The notes: generated by a model not told the origin, from the sequence alone. Shown: positions 1 to 7,995, counted from the first letter of the stretch. The stretch is DNA of 9,286 bases from Planctomycetota bacterium (GCA_025453315.1 JALOQQ010000072.1:1-9286); one strand, 5' to 3'. Program-made: numbers and translations.

Positions 1-1761
1 AACAAGAATAATGACAATAAACAAAACAATCTCTCGGCTAATATCTCTGATAACGAGGCTATTAATCAGAATTCCGTTTCCGAAACGGTTAACACTAATA
101 GTGGAGAAGGTTTAAATACGGGAGAAACTGTTAATACGGAAGAAGTACAAACAATTAATACTGAAAATGGAGTAGAAGAAAAAAAGGATTTATCTAAAAT
201 AATAATTAAAGAAGAGAGAACTACTGGTAGTTTAAATATAGATTGGCAAGAGCCTAAAGAGGCTAGAGAAGAACTTTTATCCAATGAAGATCAAGTAACC
301 CAGTCCCCTTTATTGGGTTTTATTGATCGTGGTTTACTGGGAGTTTATAATTTAGGTAAAATTAATAACGGATTATATAAGGATAATAATTTTTATTTAA
401 TAGAGTTGGCTTGCGGCGGCCCCTGTGCCAATGGCTCTATCCATGCTATTAAAAACGACAATAAACTTATTTTTTTAAATATTTATAACACTGAAGAATA
501 TATTGATAGTTTAAAGGAATTTTTTGGTAGTAAGTATGAATTGTTTTGGAATAAAAAAATAACCATAAATAATTTAGGAAACTTTTCCAACCTAACGGTT
601 AATGTTAATAATTCTTCCGTAGAGTTAATTAAAACCAATGATCAATTTCCTAAGAATATTTCTTCTTTGGATTTTGCTGATTATTATAAACTTTTAAGCT
701 TGAAAGAAGGTGCGCTTTATAAAAATAGAACCAATCGATGTTTTTTTATGATAGCTAAAGATGGAATGATTAATAATTATGTACCAAAATTATCTTTCGT
801 TGATTTAAGCAAAGTAAATTATTCTGGTTATGGTCAAAGCCCCCAAATATTAAGGATTAAGTGGTTGGATGGTAGGGAGAATAAGGAAGAATATAATACG
901 AGAAACATGTCTTCTTGTGGTGGAAGTGGTTGTTTGAATTATGTTAGTTATATTACTGATTCTGAAAAACAATTACAAAAGGTGGGAGAAAGTTTTGATG
1001 GTCAAGTTATTTATGAATTAAAAGATAAAAATTTAAAAGATTTAAATGACTCTAGCTTACTTGAGGACATGTATGATCTGTATTATCCGGGTGAAGGAAA
1101 AGAGAAGATTGCTTTTGAGGATTTCGTAAAAGATCGTCCAATCGTTTATTGGCAGGATGTTTTTGGTGATTTTGTCGCTTTTATTAAAAATAAATATACT
1201 CCAGCCGTTGAATGTGGTAAGCCAGTAATTTACTTATATCCAGAAAAAGAAACTAGGGTTAATGTAGAAGTAAAACCTAGCGGCGGTTTTTCAATAACTG
1301 AACCGGCTTATAATAATGGTTGGAAAGTCCTAGCTAAGCCAAATGGTGAAATATATAATTATGGTGACAAAAAGAATTATCCTTATTTGTTTTGGGAGGG
1401 TAAAGGCTTGAACTATCAAATGCCAAGCGAGGGGTTTGTAGTAAAGAGGGAAGAAGTGAAAAATTTCTTAATAGAAAAATTAATCCAGCTGGGATTAATA
1501 GAAAAAGAATATAATGAGTTTATTGATTTTTGGTTACCGAGAATGCAAGAAAAACCTTATTACTTTATTACTTTTGTTCCCCAAGAACAGTTTAATTATT
1601 TAGCACCCTTAAAAATTAACCCTAAGCCCGATACGGTTATTAGAGTATTTATGGATTATAAAGGGTTAAATAAAGAAATAAAAGCTCCAGAACAAAAAAT
1701 AATAACTCCAAAAAGAAAGGGCTTTACGGTTGTGGAGTGGGGAGGCGCTTTAAGAAAATAA
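1..1761 (+). CDS. Large hypothetical protein with C-terminal KPVIYLYP domain (5' end outside window)
   Basis: I cannot assign a function. The frame is open from base 1 to the TAA at 1759-1761 (586 codons visible), so the gene starts upstream; a TTG at 313 is internal and not the start. Visible residues 1-104 are low-complexity, rich in Asn, Glu and Thr, with an imperfect 14-residue repeat unit (ETVNT at 28-32 and 42-46), as expected of a flexible linker. Residues ~105-403 form a less familiar region with cysteines at 138, 142, 247, 306 and 311, including CGGPC and CGGSGC motifs. Residues ~404-586 are a conserved module starting CGKPVIYLYP and continuing through YPYLFWEGKG, FWLPRMQEKPYYF and DTVIRVFMDYKG. 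I recognise this module from uncharacterised, often large, bacterial proteins, many from CPR genomes. The linker and cysteines suggest a secreted or surface protein, but any signal peptide would lie outside the window. It ends 70 bases before the Memo-CapA gene. Confidence 0.85.
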   Translation, partial: NKNNDNKQNNLSANISDNEAINQNSVSETVNTNSGEGLNTGETVNTEEVQTINTENGVEEKKDLSKIIIKEERTTGSLNIDWQEPKEAREELLSNEDQVTQSPLLGFIDRGLLGVYNLGKINNGLYKDNNFYLIELACGGPCANGSIHAIKNDNKLIFLNIYNTEEYIDSLKEFFGSKYELFWNKKITINNLGNFSNLTVNVNNSSVELIKTNDQFPKNISSLDFADYYKLLSLKEGALYKNRTNRCFFMIAKDGMINNYVPKLSFVDLSKVNYSGYGQSPQILRIKWLDGRENKEEYNTRNMSSCGGSGCLNYVSYITDSEKQLQKVGESFDGQVIYELKDKNLKDLNDSSLLEDMYDLYYPGEGKEKIAFEDFVKDRPIVYWQDVFGDFVAFIKNKYTPAVECGKPVIYLYPEKETRVNVEVKPSGGFSITEPAYNNGWKVLAKPNGEIYNYGDKKNYPYLFWEGKGLNYQMPSEGFVVKREEVKNFLIEKLIQLGLIEKEYNEFIDFWLPRMQEKPYYFITFVPQEQFNYLAPLKINPKPDTVIRVFMDYKGLNKEIKAPEQKIITPKRKGFTVVEWGGALRK

Positions 1762-1831
1762 AATTTATTATAGCAATCTGAATATAGTTAAGTTTTTAAT
1801 GTAGTTTATTTTTGTTAAGCACAGAGATTCT

Positions 1832-3766
1832 ATGGATAATAAAATCAAAACAAGAAAAATTTTACTCTGGCTGGTAATTTTACTTATCAGCCAGTTTTGT
1901 CTTTTGTTTATATTTTATAAAAATAATGAGCAAAAACTTTGGTTTAATAATTTTAAAACTAGTATCGAAGAAAATAAATTATACACTGGTTTAATTGCTA
2001 AATTAAATAATCAAGAATTTAGTAATCTTGAACGCGAAAAACATCAGTCTTATTCTCTAGATTTGAATTTTTATGAAGAAGCTTACTCTAATTCGGCAAA
2101 ATATTTAGCAGAGGCCAAGACCTTAGTAAATGATAATTATAGTTTATCCCAAGATAATTTTACTTATGGTGGAGTTTTGCCTCATCACTTAATGGTAAAA
2201 AGTCGTATGGCGGCTTATTTTGAAAATATAAAAAATAATAATTACGAAACCGTTATTTTAATTTCTCCTGATCACTTTTCAGTTTCTAGGCAAAATATTA
2301 CTATTTCTAAAGCTAATTGGGATACGCCTTATGGCTTATTAGAAGTGGATGAAGAATTGGCTAATAAACTAGAATTAACAACCCAAGAGAATGTCTTTGT
2401 AAGTGAACATGGTATTTCTGGATTAGTTCCTTTTATTAAAAAAAGTTTACCGCAAACTAAAATTTTAGCCATTACTTTGAAAGTTGATACCCCTCCAGCC
2501 GCTTTGGATTTATTAGCTCAAAGAATTAAAGAAAATGTTAATCCGGAAAAAACTTTAGTTTTAGCTAGCGTTGATTTTTCTCATTATCAGCCGGTGGCAG
2601 TAGCCGATTTTCATGATTTAAAAAGTCAGGAAGTTATTAAAAGCTTTTCTTTTAATAAGGTGTTGAATTTAGAAGTTGATTCTCCTTCCTCTGTTTATGC
2701 GGTTTTAAAATATTTAAGTTTAATTGGGGCGCAAAAATCTAACTTAGTTTTTTGGACTAATTCCGGGAAATTACTAAAACAAGAAGATATTCCGACCACT
2801 AGTCATAATTTTTTCTATTTTCAAAAAGGCGAAAGAGAAAAAAATGAGCCAATTAATTTTTTATTTTTTGGTGATTTAATGCTAGATCGTCATGTGGGAG
2901 AAAAGATTAAAGAGAATGGTTTAGATTATTTATTTAAAAATTTAAGCGGTGAAGAAAATCGTTTTTGGTCTGGTATTGATGTTATTTCCGCTAATTTAGA
3001 GGGTGCTGTAACTAATAAGGGCGAACATTATTCACCCCAGTATGCTTATGATTTTGCTTTTGACCCGGAATTAATAAAACAATTAAAAAAATATAATTTT
3101 AGTTTTTTTAGTTCCGCTAATAATCATTTTTCCGATCAAAACGATAAAGGAGTTGAGGAAACCAGAAATAATTTAAAAAAAATAAATTATGATTCTGTTG
3201 GTTGTATTGATGGTGAAGTCGGAACTTGTTCTTTGAATATTATTCAAAGAGGCAATAAAAAAATAGCCATGTTAGGTTTTAGTATGGTTTATAGAATTTT
3301 TAATCAGGAACAAGCTAATGAACTTATTAAACGAGCTAAACAAGAGGCCGATTTAGTAATAGTAAATATTCACTGGGGTACAGAATATCAACATGAATTT
3401 GGTGATTCACAAAAACAAATAGGACATGAATTTATTGATAGTGGCGCTGATTTAATAATTGGCCATCATCCGCATGTTGTTGAGGGTATGGAAATATATA
3501 AGGGTAAAGCTATTTTTTATTCCCTGGGTAATTTTATTTTTGATCAGTATTTTTCTTCTGATACGCAAGAAGGTTTAGCGCTTGGTGCCCAGTTCGATGC
3601 TAAGGGTTGGCATTTTTATCTCTTTCCATTGTTATCTAAAAAAAGTGCTGTAGAGTTGATGAAGGGTGATAATAAAAAAAATTTTCTTAATAAGTTTATT
3701 AAATGGTCTGAAATTGAAGAAGAAATTAAAAAGGAAATAGTTCAACAAGAAATAATAACCCAATAA
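1832..3766 (+). CDS. Membrane-anchored Memo (AmmeMemoRadiSam system B) - CapA fusion protein
   Basis: 644 residues in two recognisable modules behind an N-terminal membrane anchor. Residues 1-9 are basic and 10-29 form one hydrophobic helix, so both domains probably lie outside the cytoplasm. Residues ~110-332 match the Memo family: LPHH (116-119), SPDH (145-148), EHGISGLVPF (192-201) and SVDFSHY (246-252). Human MEMO1 has a Cys where Ser250 sits here. Residues ~340-600 match CapA/PgsA (calcineurin-like metallophosphoesterase fold): GDLMLDRHV (347-355), SANLEG (386-391), SSANNH (427-432), HWGTEY (514-519), GHHPHVVEG (544-552) and SLGNFIF (564-570). The usual metal ligands (Asp, Asn, His) appear present. 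CapA relatives are linked to poly-gamma-glutamate or surface polymers; the substrate here is unknown. The ATG at 1832 is preferred because an in-frame TAG lies at 1802-1804 and the anchor follows at once. No clear ribosome binding site is seen. AMMECR1 and radical-SAM partners are not in the window. Confidence 0.9.
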   Translation: MDNKIKTRKILLWLVILLISQFCLLFIFYKNNEQKLWFNNFKTSIEENKLYTGLIAKLNNQEFSNLEREKHQSYSLDLNFYEEAYSNSAKYLAEAKTLVNDNYSLSQDNFTYGGVLPHHLMVKSRMAAYFENIKNNNYETVILISPDHFSVSRQNITISKANWDTPYGLLEVDEELANKLELTTQENVFVSEHGISGLVPFIKKSLPQTKILAITLKVDTPPAALDLLAQRIKENVNPEKTLVLASVDFSHYQPVAVADFHDLKSQEVIKSFSFNKVLNLEVDSPSSVYAVLKYLSLIGAQKSNLVFWTNSGKLLKQEDIPTTSHNFFYFQKGEREKNEPINFLFFGDLMLDRHVGEKIKENGLDYLFKNLSGEENRFWSGIDVISANLEGAVTNKGEHYSPQYAYDFAFDPELIKQLKKYNFSFFSSANNHFSDQNDKGVEETRNNLKKINYDSVGCIDGEVGTCSLNIIQRGNKKIAMLGFSMVYRIFNQEQANELIKRAKQEADLVIVNIHWGTEYQHEFGDSQKQIGHEFIDSGADLIIGHHPHVVEGMEIYKGKAIFYSLGNFIFDQYFSSDTQEGLALGAQFDAKGWHFYLFPLLSKKSAVELMKGDNKKNFLNKFIKWSEIEEEIKKEIVQQEIITQ

Positions 3767-3880
3767 GGTTGAGTTATTAAATAGAAAGAGTTAAAAAATA
3801 TTAAGCAGATTTAAATAGATAATAGTGATTAAATAGATTTGTATAGTTTTGTCAATATTCCACCTCTTTAATATCCCAAG

Positions 3881-3886
3881 TATAAT
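3881..3886 (+). promoter_or_regulatory. Putative -10 box of a leaderless helicase transcript
   Basis: A perfect TATAAT sits six bases upstream of the ATG at 3893. Sigma-70 starts normally fall about 6-8 bases past this box, so transcription would begin at or beside the start codon and the mRNA would have almost no leader. This fits the lack of a Shine-Dalgarno sequence. No good -35 lies at 15-19 bp spacing; a TTGTCA at 3849-3854 is too far away. In AT-rich DNA a chance match is possible. Confidence 0.45.
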
Positions 3887-3892
3887 GAGAAT

Positions 3893-4063
3893 ATGAATAA
3901 ATTATTAGAGAGTTTAAATAACGAGCAAAAAGAAGCCGTAACTCATGAAAATGGGCCTCTTTTAATTGTGGCTGGAGCTGGAACAGGAAAAACCACGGTT
4001 CTTATTAATCGTTTAGCCTATTTAATTTTAGAAAAGGACTTAACCCAGACTTTAAATTATTAA
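3893..4063 (+). pseudogene. N-terminal fragment of the UvrD/PcrA-type helicase (Walker A part)
   Basis: This 56-codon frame opens with ATG at 3893 and stops at TAA 4061-4063. It reads like the start of a UvrD/PcrA helicase: LNNEQKEAV (Q-motif region, residues 8-16), then GPLLIVAGAGTGKTTVL (21-37) with the Walker A GAGTGKTT that binds ATP, then NRLAYLILEKD (39-49). Similarity ends at about residue 50. The rest of the helicase continues in another frame, in which conserved sequence begins at about 4036. Motif Ia (TFT-x-KAA) and motif Ib (TFH), which normally follow, are in neither frame. From memory of E. coli UvrD, about 50-60 residues are missing. So this is the 5' end of a broken gene, or the assembly has lost a segment. 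Confidence 0.85.
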
Positions 4064-4083
4064 ATACTACTGAACAATGGATT

Positions 4084-6786
4084 TTGTTAAAAAAGAATCT
4101 TGATTCTTTAGATTTGGATTATTATCGTCCGCTTGGTAATCCCACTAAGTTTATTCATGAGTTATTGAGACATTTTTCCAGATTAAAAGATGAAAATATT
4201 ATTGCCCAAGAATATTTGAAATATTCTGAAGGTTTAGAAGCTAATTTGGATAAGCAGATGTCTGGCGGTGTAAAAAGTGGTGCTAAGAAAAAAGGCAAAA
4301 AGGATAAGAAAAGTGAGGGTGAGAAAGAGACTGATGATGGTGAAATAATTGACGAAATGGAAGTGAAGCGTTTACAAGAGTTAGCTAATGCTATTCATGT
4401 TTATAATCAATTATTATTAGATAATAATGCTTTAGATTTTGGCGATTTAATTACTTATACTTTAAAACTTTTTAAAGAACGCCCTAATATTTTAAAATTT
4501 TATCAACAGAAATTTAAATATGTGATGGTTGATGAATTTCAGGATACTAATTGGGCGCAGTATGAATTGGTAAAAATGTTGTCGGCTAAAAACAATAATT
4601 TAGTGGTGGTGGGAGATGATGATCAAAGTATTTATAAATTTAGAGGAGCTTCTATCTCTAATATTTTACAATTTAAAGATGACTATTCTAAAACTAAGGA
4701 AGTAGTTTTGACCAAAAATTATCGTTCTAATCAGACTATTTTGGACCAGGCTTATAATTTTATTCAGAATAATAACCCTAACCGTTTGGAAACTAAATTA
4801 AAGATTGATAAGAAATTAATTTCGGTTAAAGATTCTGAAGAAAAAAAGAAAAACAATATTTTGCCAACGGTACAATTTTATCATCTTAATACCGATCAAG
4901 AAGAAGCGGCTTTTGTGGCTAGTAAAATTTTGGAAATTTATAATAACCCAGAAGCTTTTAAAGATAAACAGGGTGGAGAAATAAATTGGTCAGATTTCGC
5001 CATTTTAATTCGTGCCAATGATCAGTCGGAAAAGTTTATTAAAGAATTAAGCCGACATAATATTCCTAATCAGTTTATTTCTTTAAAAGGTTTATATTAT
5101 AAACCAATAATTTTAGATTGTATTGCTTATTTAAAATTATTGGACAATTATCATGAATCCTCGGCTTTATTTCGTGTCTTAAGTATGGATGTTTTTAAAG
5201 TTTCTTATAGCGAATTAGTGGCTATTAACAAGATGGCCGATCGTAAAGTTTGGTCTTTATTTGAGGCTCTGCAAAATATTAATGCTATACCAAATGTTAG
5301 CGCCGAAGCAGTAAAAAATATTAATAGATTATTTAATCTTATTAATGCTCATTCGGTTTTAGCTAAAAATGACAAGCCCAGTAAGTTGTTTGTACAGTTT
5401 ATTTATGATTCTGGCTTAGTAAAATATTTGGATCATGATAGGGATAGAGAATTATTTTCTCTTCTTAATCAATTTTATAAAAAAATAAAAGAAGCCGAAG
5501 AAGTGGAAAAAGATTTACGTCTTAAGGGTTTTATGGAGCGTTTAGACATGGAAATGGCTGCCGGAGAATCAGGCGCCCTACAATTAGAATATGAAGATGC
5601 TGATACGGTTAGAATTATGACGGTTCACGCCGCTAAAGGCTTGGAGTTTAAATATGTTTTTGTAGTTAATTTAGTGGATAAGCGTTTTCCTTCTATTAAT
5701 CGTGGAGAAAGAATTTCTATTCCCGAAGCTTTAGTTCGAGAAAAAACTATAATTAGCTCGGATATTCATTTAGAAGAAGAGCGTCGTCTTTTTTATGTAG
5801 CCATGACTCGTGCGAAAGATATTTTATTTTTAACCGCCGCTCGCGATTATGGAGGCGCGAGTGAAAAGAAAATTTCTCGCTTCGTACCAGAGGCGGCTTT
5901 AGATAGTCGAGAAATAAGTCTAGATTTAACTGCCAATGAGTTGTTTAGAGATTTAATAAAATTAGAAAACGGTGAAGTAGATAATAAGCCGGAAGTTTAT
6001 GAATTACCAGATCGTTTTTCTTTTTCCCAATTAGCGGCTTATAGTACTTGTCCTTTACAGTATAAATTTAATTTTATTTTAAAGATTCCTGTTCCAATCG
6101 ATAAGCCTAGTTTGATTTTTGGTAGAGTAATGCATAATGTTTTACAAGAGTTTTTAAAACCATTGACGGTCGGGAATAATAAACTACAAGCTGATTTATT
6201 TGGCGCCGCCAAGGGAGAGGTGAATAAAAATTTGTTTAATGAAAAAAAATTATTAGAATTATATGAAAATTATTGGCAAAATGATGGTTATCATAGCAAG
6301 ACAGAGCGTGAAAAATATAAACAAAAAGGACTAAATTCCTTAAATATTTTTTGGCAAAAAATTACTGAAAATACTTTGCCCCAGGTTAATTTTTTGGAGA
6401 AGGACTTTTCCGTTAAAATTGGTGATTATGTTTTAAAGGGAAAAATTGATAGAGTAGATAAGCTGGCCGACGGCACGATTGAAATAATAGATTATAAAAC
6501 CGGCAATCCTAAAGAAAAAATAGACTGGGATGATAAACGTCAATTAATATTATATCAGATAGTTATGGAAGAAGTTTTTGGTATTAAGGTTTCTGCTCTT
6601 AGCTATTATTATTTAGAAAATGGCGAAAAAATAAGTTTCTTGGGTAAGGAGAAAGAAATTGAAAAACTGAAATTAGAAATTATTAGTTATATTAACGAAA
6701 TTAAAAAAATGAATTTTACCCCTACCCCTAGCCAACTTTGCGATTATTGTGATTTTAATGGTATTTGTGAGTTTAGAAAGAGGTAG
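4084..6786 (+). CDS. UvrD/PcrA-like superfamily 1 helicase with C-terminal Fe-S PD-(D/E)XK nuclease, 5' end disrupted
   Basis: The body of an ATP-dependent 3'-5' DNA helicase for repair or recombination. Counting from the TTG at 4084, motifs are VDEFQD (149-154, Walker B), GDDDQSIYKFRGA (177-189), NYRS (212-215), TVHAAKGLEF (513-522) and FYVAMTRAK (570-578). Residues ~645-900 are a RecB/AddB/Cas4-type nuclease: GRVMH (680-684), GKIDRVD (786-792), DYKTG (803-807), QLILY (820-824), with Cys656, Cys886, Cys889 and Cys895 placed as in iron-sulfur nucleases of the AddB/Cas4 type. A Lys-rich stretch (residues ~64-81) sits between the helicase segments. The TTG is unlikely to be a true start: family sequence (GLNPDFKLLN, EQW) continues upstream in this frame to about 4036, and the frame is open only from 4009. 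Walker A lies in another frame at 3893-4063. Without it this product would not hydrolyse ATP, although the nuclease could still fold. It is best read as part of a pseudogene or of a misassembled intact gene. Confidence 0.85.
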   Translation: MLKKNLDSLDLDYYRPLGNPTKFIHELLRHFSRLKDENIIAQEYLKYSEGLEANLDKQMSGGVKSGAKKKGKKDKKSEGEKETDDGEIIDEMEVKRLQELANAIHVYNQLLLDNNALDFGDLITYTLKLFKERPNILKFYQQKFKYVMVDEFQDTNWAQYELVKMLSAKNNNLVVVGDDDQSIYKFRGASISNILQFKDDYSKTKEVVLTKNYRSNQTILDQAYNFIQNNNPNRLETKLKIDKKLISVKDSEEKKKNNILPTVQFYHLNTDQEEAAFVASKILEIYNNPEAFKDKQGGEINWSDFAILIRANDQSEKFIKELSRHNIPNQFISLKGLYYKPIILDCIAYLKLLDNYHESSALFRVLSMDVFKVSYSELVAINKMADRKVWSLFEALQNINAIPNVSAEAVKNINRLFNLINAHSVLAKNDKPSKLFVQFIYDSGLVKYLDHDRDRELFSLLNQFYKKIKEAEEVEKDLRLKGFMERLDMEMAAGESGALQLEYEDADTVRIMTVHAAKGLEFKYVFVVNLVDKRFPSINRGERISIPEALVREKTIISSDIHLEEERRLFYVAMTRAKDILFLTAARDYGGASEKKISRFVPEAALDSREISLDLTANELFRDLIKLENGEVDNKPEVYELPDRFSFSQLAAYSTCPLQYKFNFILKIPVPIDKPSLIFGRVMHNVLQEFLKPLTVGNNKLQADLFGAAKGEVNKNLFNEKKLLELYENYWQNDGYHSKTEREKYKQKGLNSLNIFWQKITENTLPQVNFLEKDFSVKIGDYVLKGKIDRVDKLADGTIEIIDYKTGNPKEKIDWDDKRQLILYQIVMEEVFGIKVSALSYYYLENGEKISFLGKEKEIEKLKLEIISYINEIKKMNFTPTPSQLCDYCDFNGICEFRKR

Positions 6787-6898
6787 TTTATTTTTATTGA
6801 TATTATGTAGATAAGTTTTTTCTTATAGCCATTTTAGCTTAGATGTTATAGAATTGAACTAAGATATTATTAGAGATTTACCAGAAAATTAATTATTT

Positions 6899-7933
6899 AT
6901 GAAAACACCATTAAGCAACAACGAAGATCGAGTTATTAGTCCTATTGAAAAAAAAGAGGATGTTTTTGATTTAACCTTGAGGCCAAAAACTTTAACTGAG
7001 TATGTTGGTCAGGATAAAGTAAAAAATAATTTAAATATTGCTATTGCCGCTGCCAAGAAAAGAGGCGAAGTTTTAGAGCATGTTTTATTGTATGGCGCGC
7101 CGGGTTTAGGCAAAACTACTTTAGCTTATATTATTGCCAATGAAATTGGTTCGGGAATTAAAATTACTTCTGGGCCAGCTATTGAAAAGGGTGGAGACTT
7201 AGCAGCTATTTTAACTAATCTTTCTGAGGGTGATGTTTTATTTATTGATGAAATACATCGTTTAAATAAATCAATTGAAGAAATTTTGTATCCAGCAATG
7301 GAAGATTATGCCCTAGATATTATTATTGGCAAAGGGCCGTCAGCCAAAACTCTACGTCTTGATCTTCCTCATTTTACGATTATTGGCGCCACCACCAAGG
7401 CTAGTTTATTATCTGCTCCTTTGCGCGATCGTTTTGGCTTAATACATCATTTAGATTTTTATGAAGCTCCGGATATTAAGAAAATCGTGGAGCGTAGTGC
7501 TAAAATATTAGGAGTTAAAATTGATGAGCGTTCAGCCGAAGCTATTTCCAGAAGATCACGTCAAACCCCACGTGTCGCTAATCGTCTTTTAAAACGAGTG
7601 CGTGATTATTGTGAAGTTATTGGTTGTGGTCCAATTGATGAAGAAACTTGTTATAAATCATTGTTGGCTTTGGAAATAGATGAATTGGGTTTAGATTGGG
7701 TAGATAGAAAGATTTTGGAAGCAATTATTAATAAGTTTGCTGGTGGTCCAGTGGGTATTAACACTTTAGCGGCCGCTACCGGAGAAGATATGGAAACAAT
7801 TGAAGATGTTTATGAACCATATTTAATGCAAATTGGTTTTTTAAATCGTTCGGCCCGTGGTCGCATTGCTACTAATTTAGCCTATAAACATTTGGGTTTT
7901 AAACCACAGGGGCAAGAAAAGTTATTAGATTAA
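6899..7933 (+). CDS. ruvB: Holliday junction branch migration ATPase RuvB
   Basis: 344 residues, normal length for RuvB. It is the hexameric AAA+ motor that, loaded by RuvA, drives branch migration of Holliday junctions in the cytoplasm. Visible motifs: RPKTLTEYVGQ (28-38), Walker A GAPGLGKTT (66-74), Walker B LFIDEIHRL (114-122), sensor 1 IIGATTK (161-167), the arginine-finger segment APLRDRFG (173-180), sensor 2 TPRVANRLLKR (223-233), and the C-terminal winged helix with KFAGGPVGINTLAAATGE (279-296) and EPYLMQIGFL (306-315). No key residue appears lost. The ATG at 6899 gives the expected N-terminus; no Shine-Dalgarno sequence precedes it. ruvA and ruvC are not in the window. The gene upstream is the broken helicase; downstream a terminator and one minus-strand gene separate it from queA, its usual neighbour in many bacteria. 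Confidence 0.97.
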   Translation: MKTPLSNNEDRVISPIEKKEDVFDLTLRPKTLTEYVGQDKVKNNLNIAIAAAKKRGEVLEHVLLYGAPGLGKTTLAYIIANEIGSGIKITSGPAIEKGGDLAAILTNLSEGDVLFIDEIHRLNKSIEEILYPAMEDYALDIIIGKGPSAKTLRLDLPHFTIIGATTKASLLSAPLRDRFGLIHHLDFYEAPDIKKIVERSAKILGVKIDERSAEAISRRSRQTPRVANRLLKRVRDYCEVIGCGPIDEETCYKSLLALEIDELGLDWVDRKILEAIINKFAGGPVGINTLAAATGEDMETIEDVYEPYLMQIGFLNRSARGRIATNLAYKHLGFKPQGQEKLLD

Positions 7934-7995
7934 AGTGAATTGAATATTTAACATACCTTTTTAATTTGTTTTTAATATATTTGTTAATATAAAAC

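Noticed and set aside
66..284. Minus-strand open frame of 72 codons.
   Set aside because: It lies opposite the low-complexity part of the plus-strand gene, is Ser/Leu/Val-rich as expected of a shadow frame, and has no start signals.
3753..3779. Inverted repeat after the Memo-CapA gene (arms 3753-3759 and 3773-3779) as a terminator.
   Set aside because: Only a 7-bp AU-rich stem with a 13-base loop and no T-run after it.
3849..3886. TTGTCA (3849-3854) as the -35 partner of TATAAT at 3881.
   Set aside because: Spacing is 26 bases, too long for a sigma-70 promoter.
3893..4090. Programmed frameshift or stop-codon recoding to rescue the helicase.
   Set aside because: The stops involved are TAA, not UGA, and motifs Ia and Ib are missing in every frame, so shifting frame would not restore the protein.
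6811..6826. Hairpin ATAAG / CTTAT after the helicase as a terminator.
   Set aside because: Five AU-rich pairs only, with the T-run in the loop and not after the stem; likely chance in AT-rich DNA.
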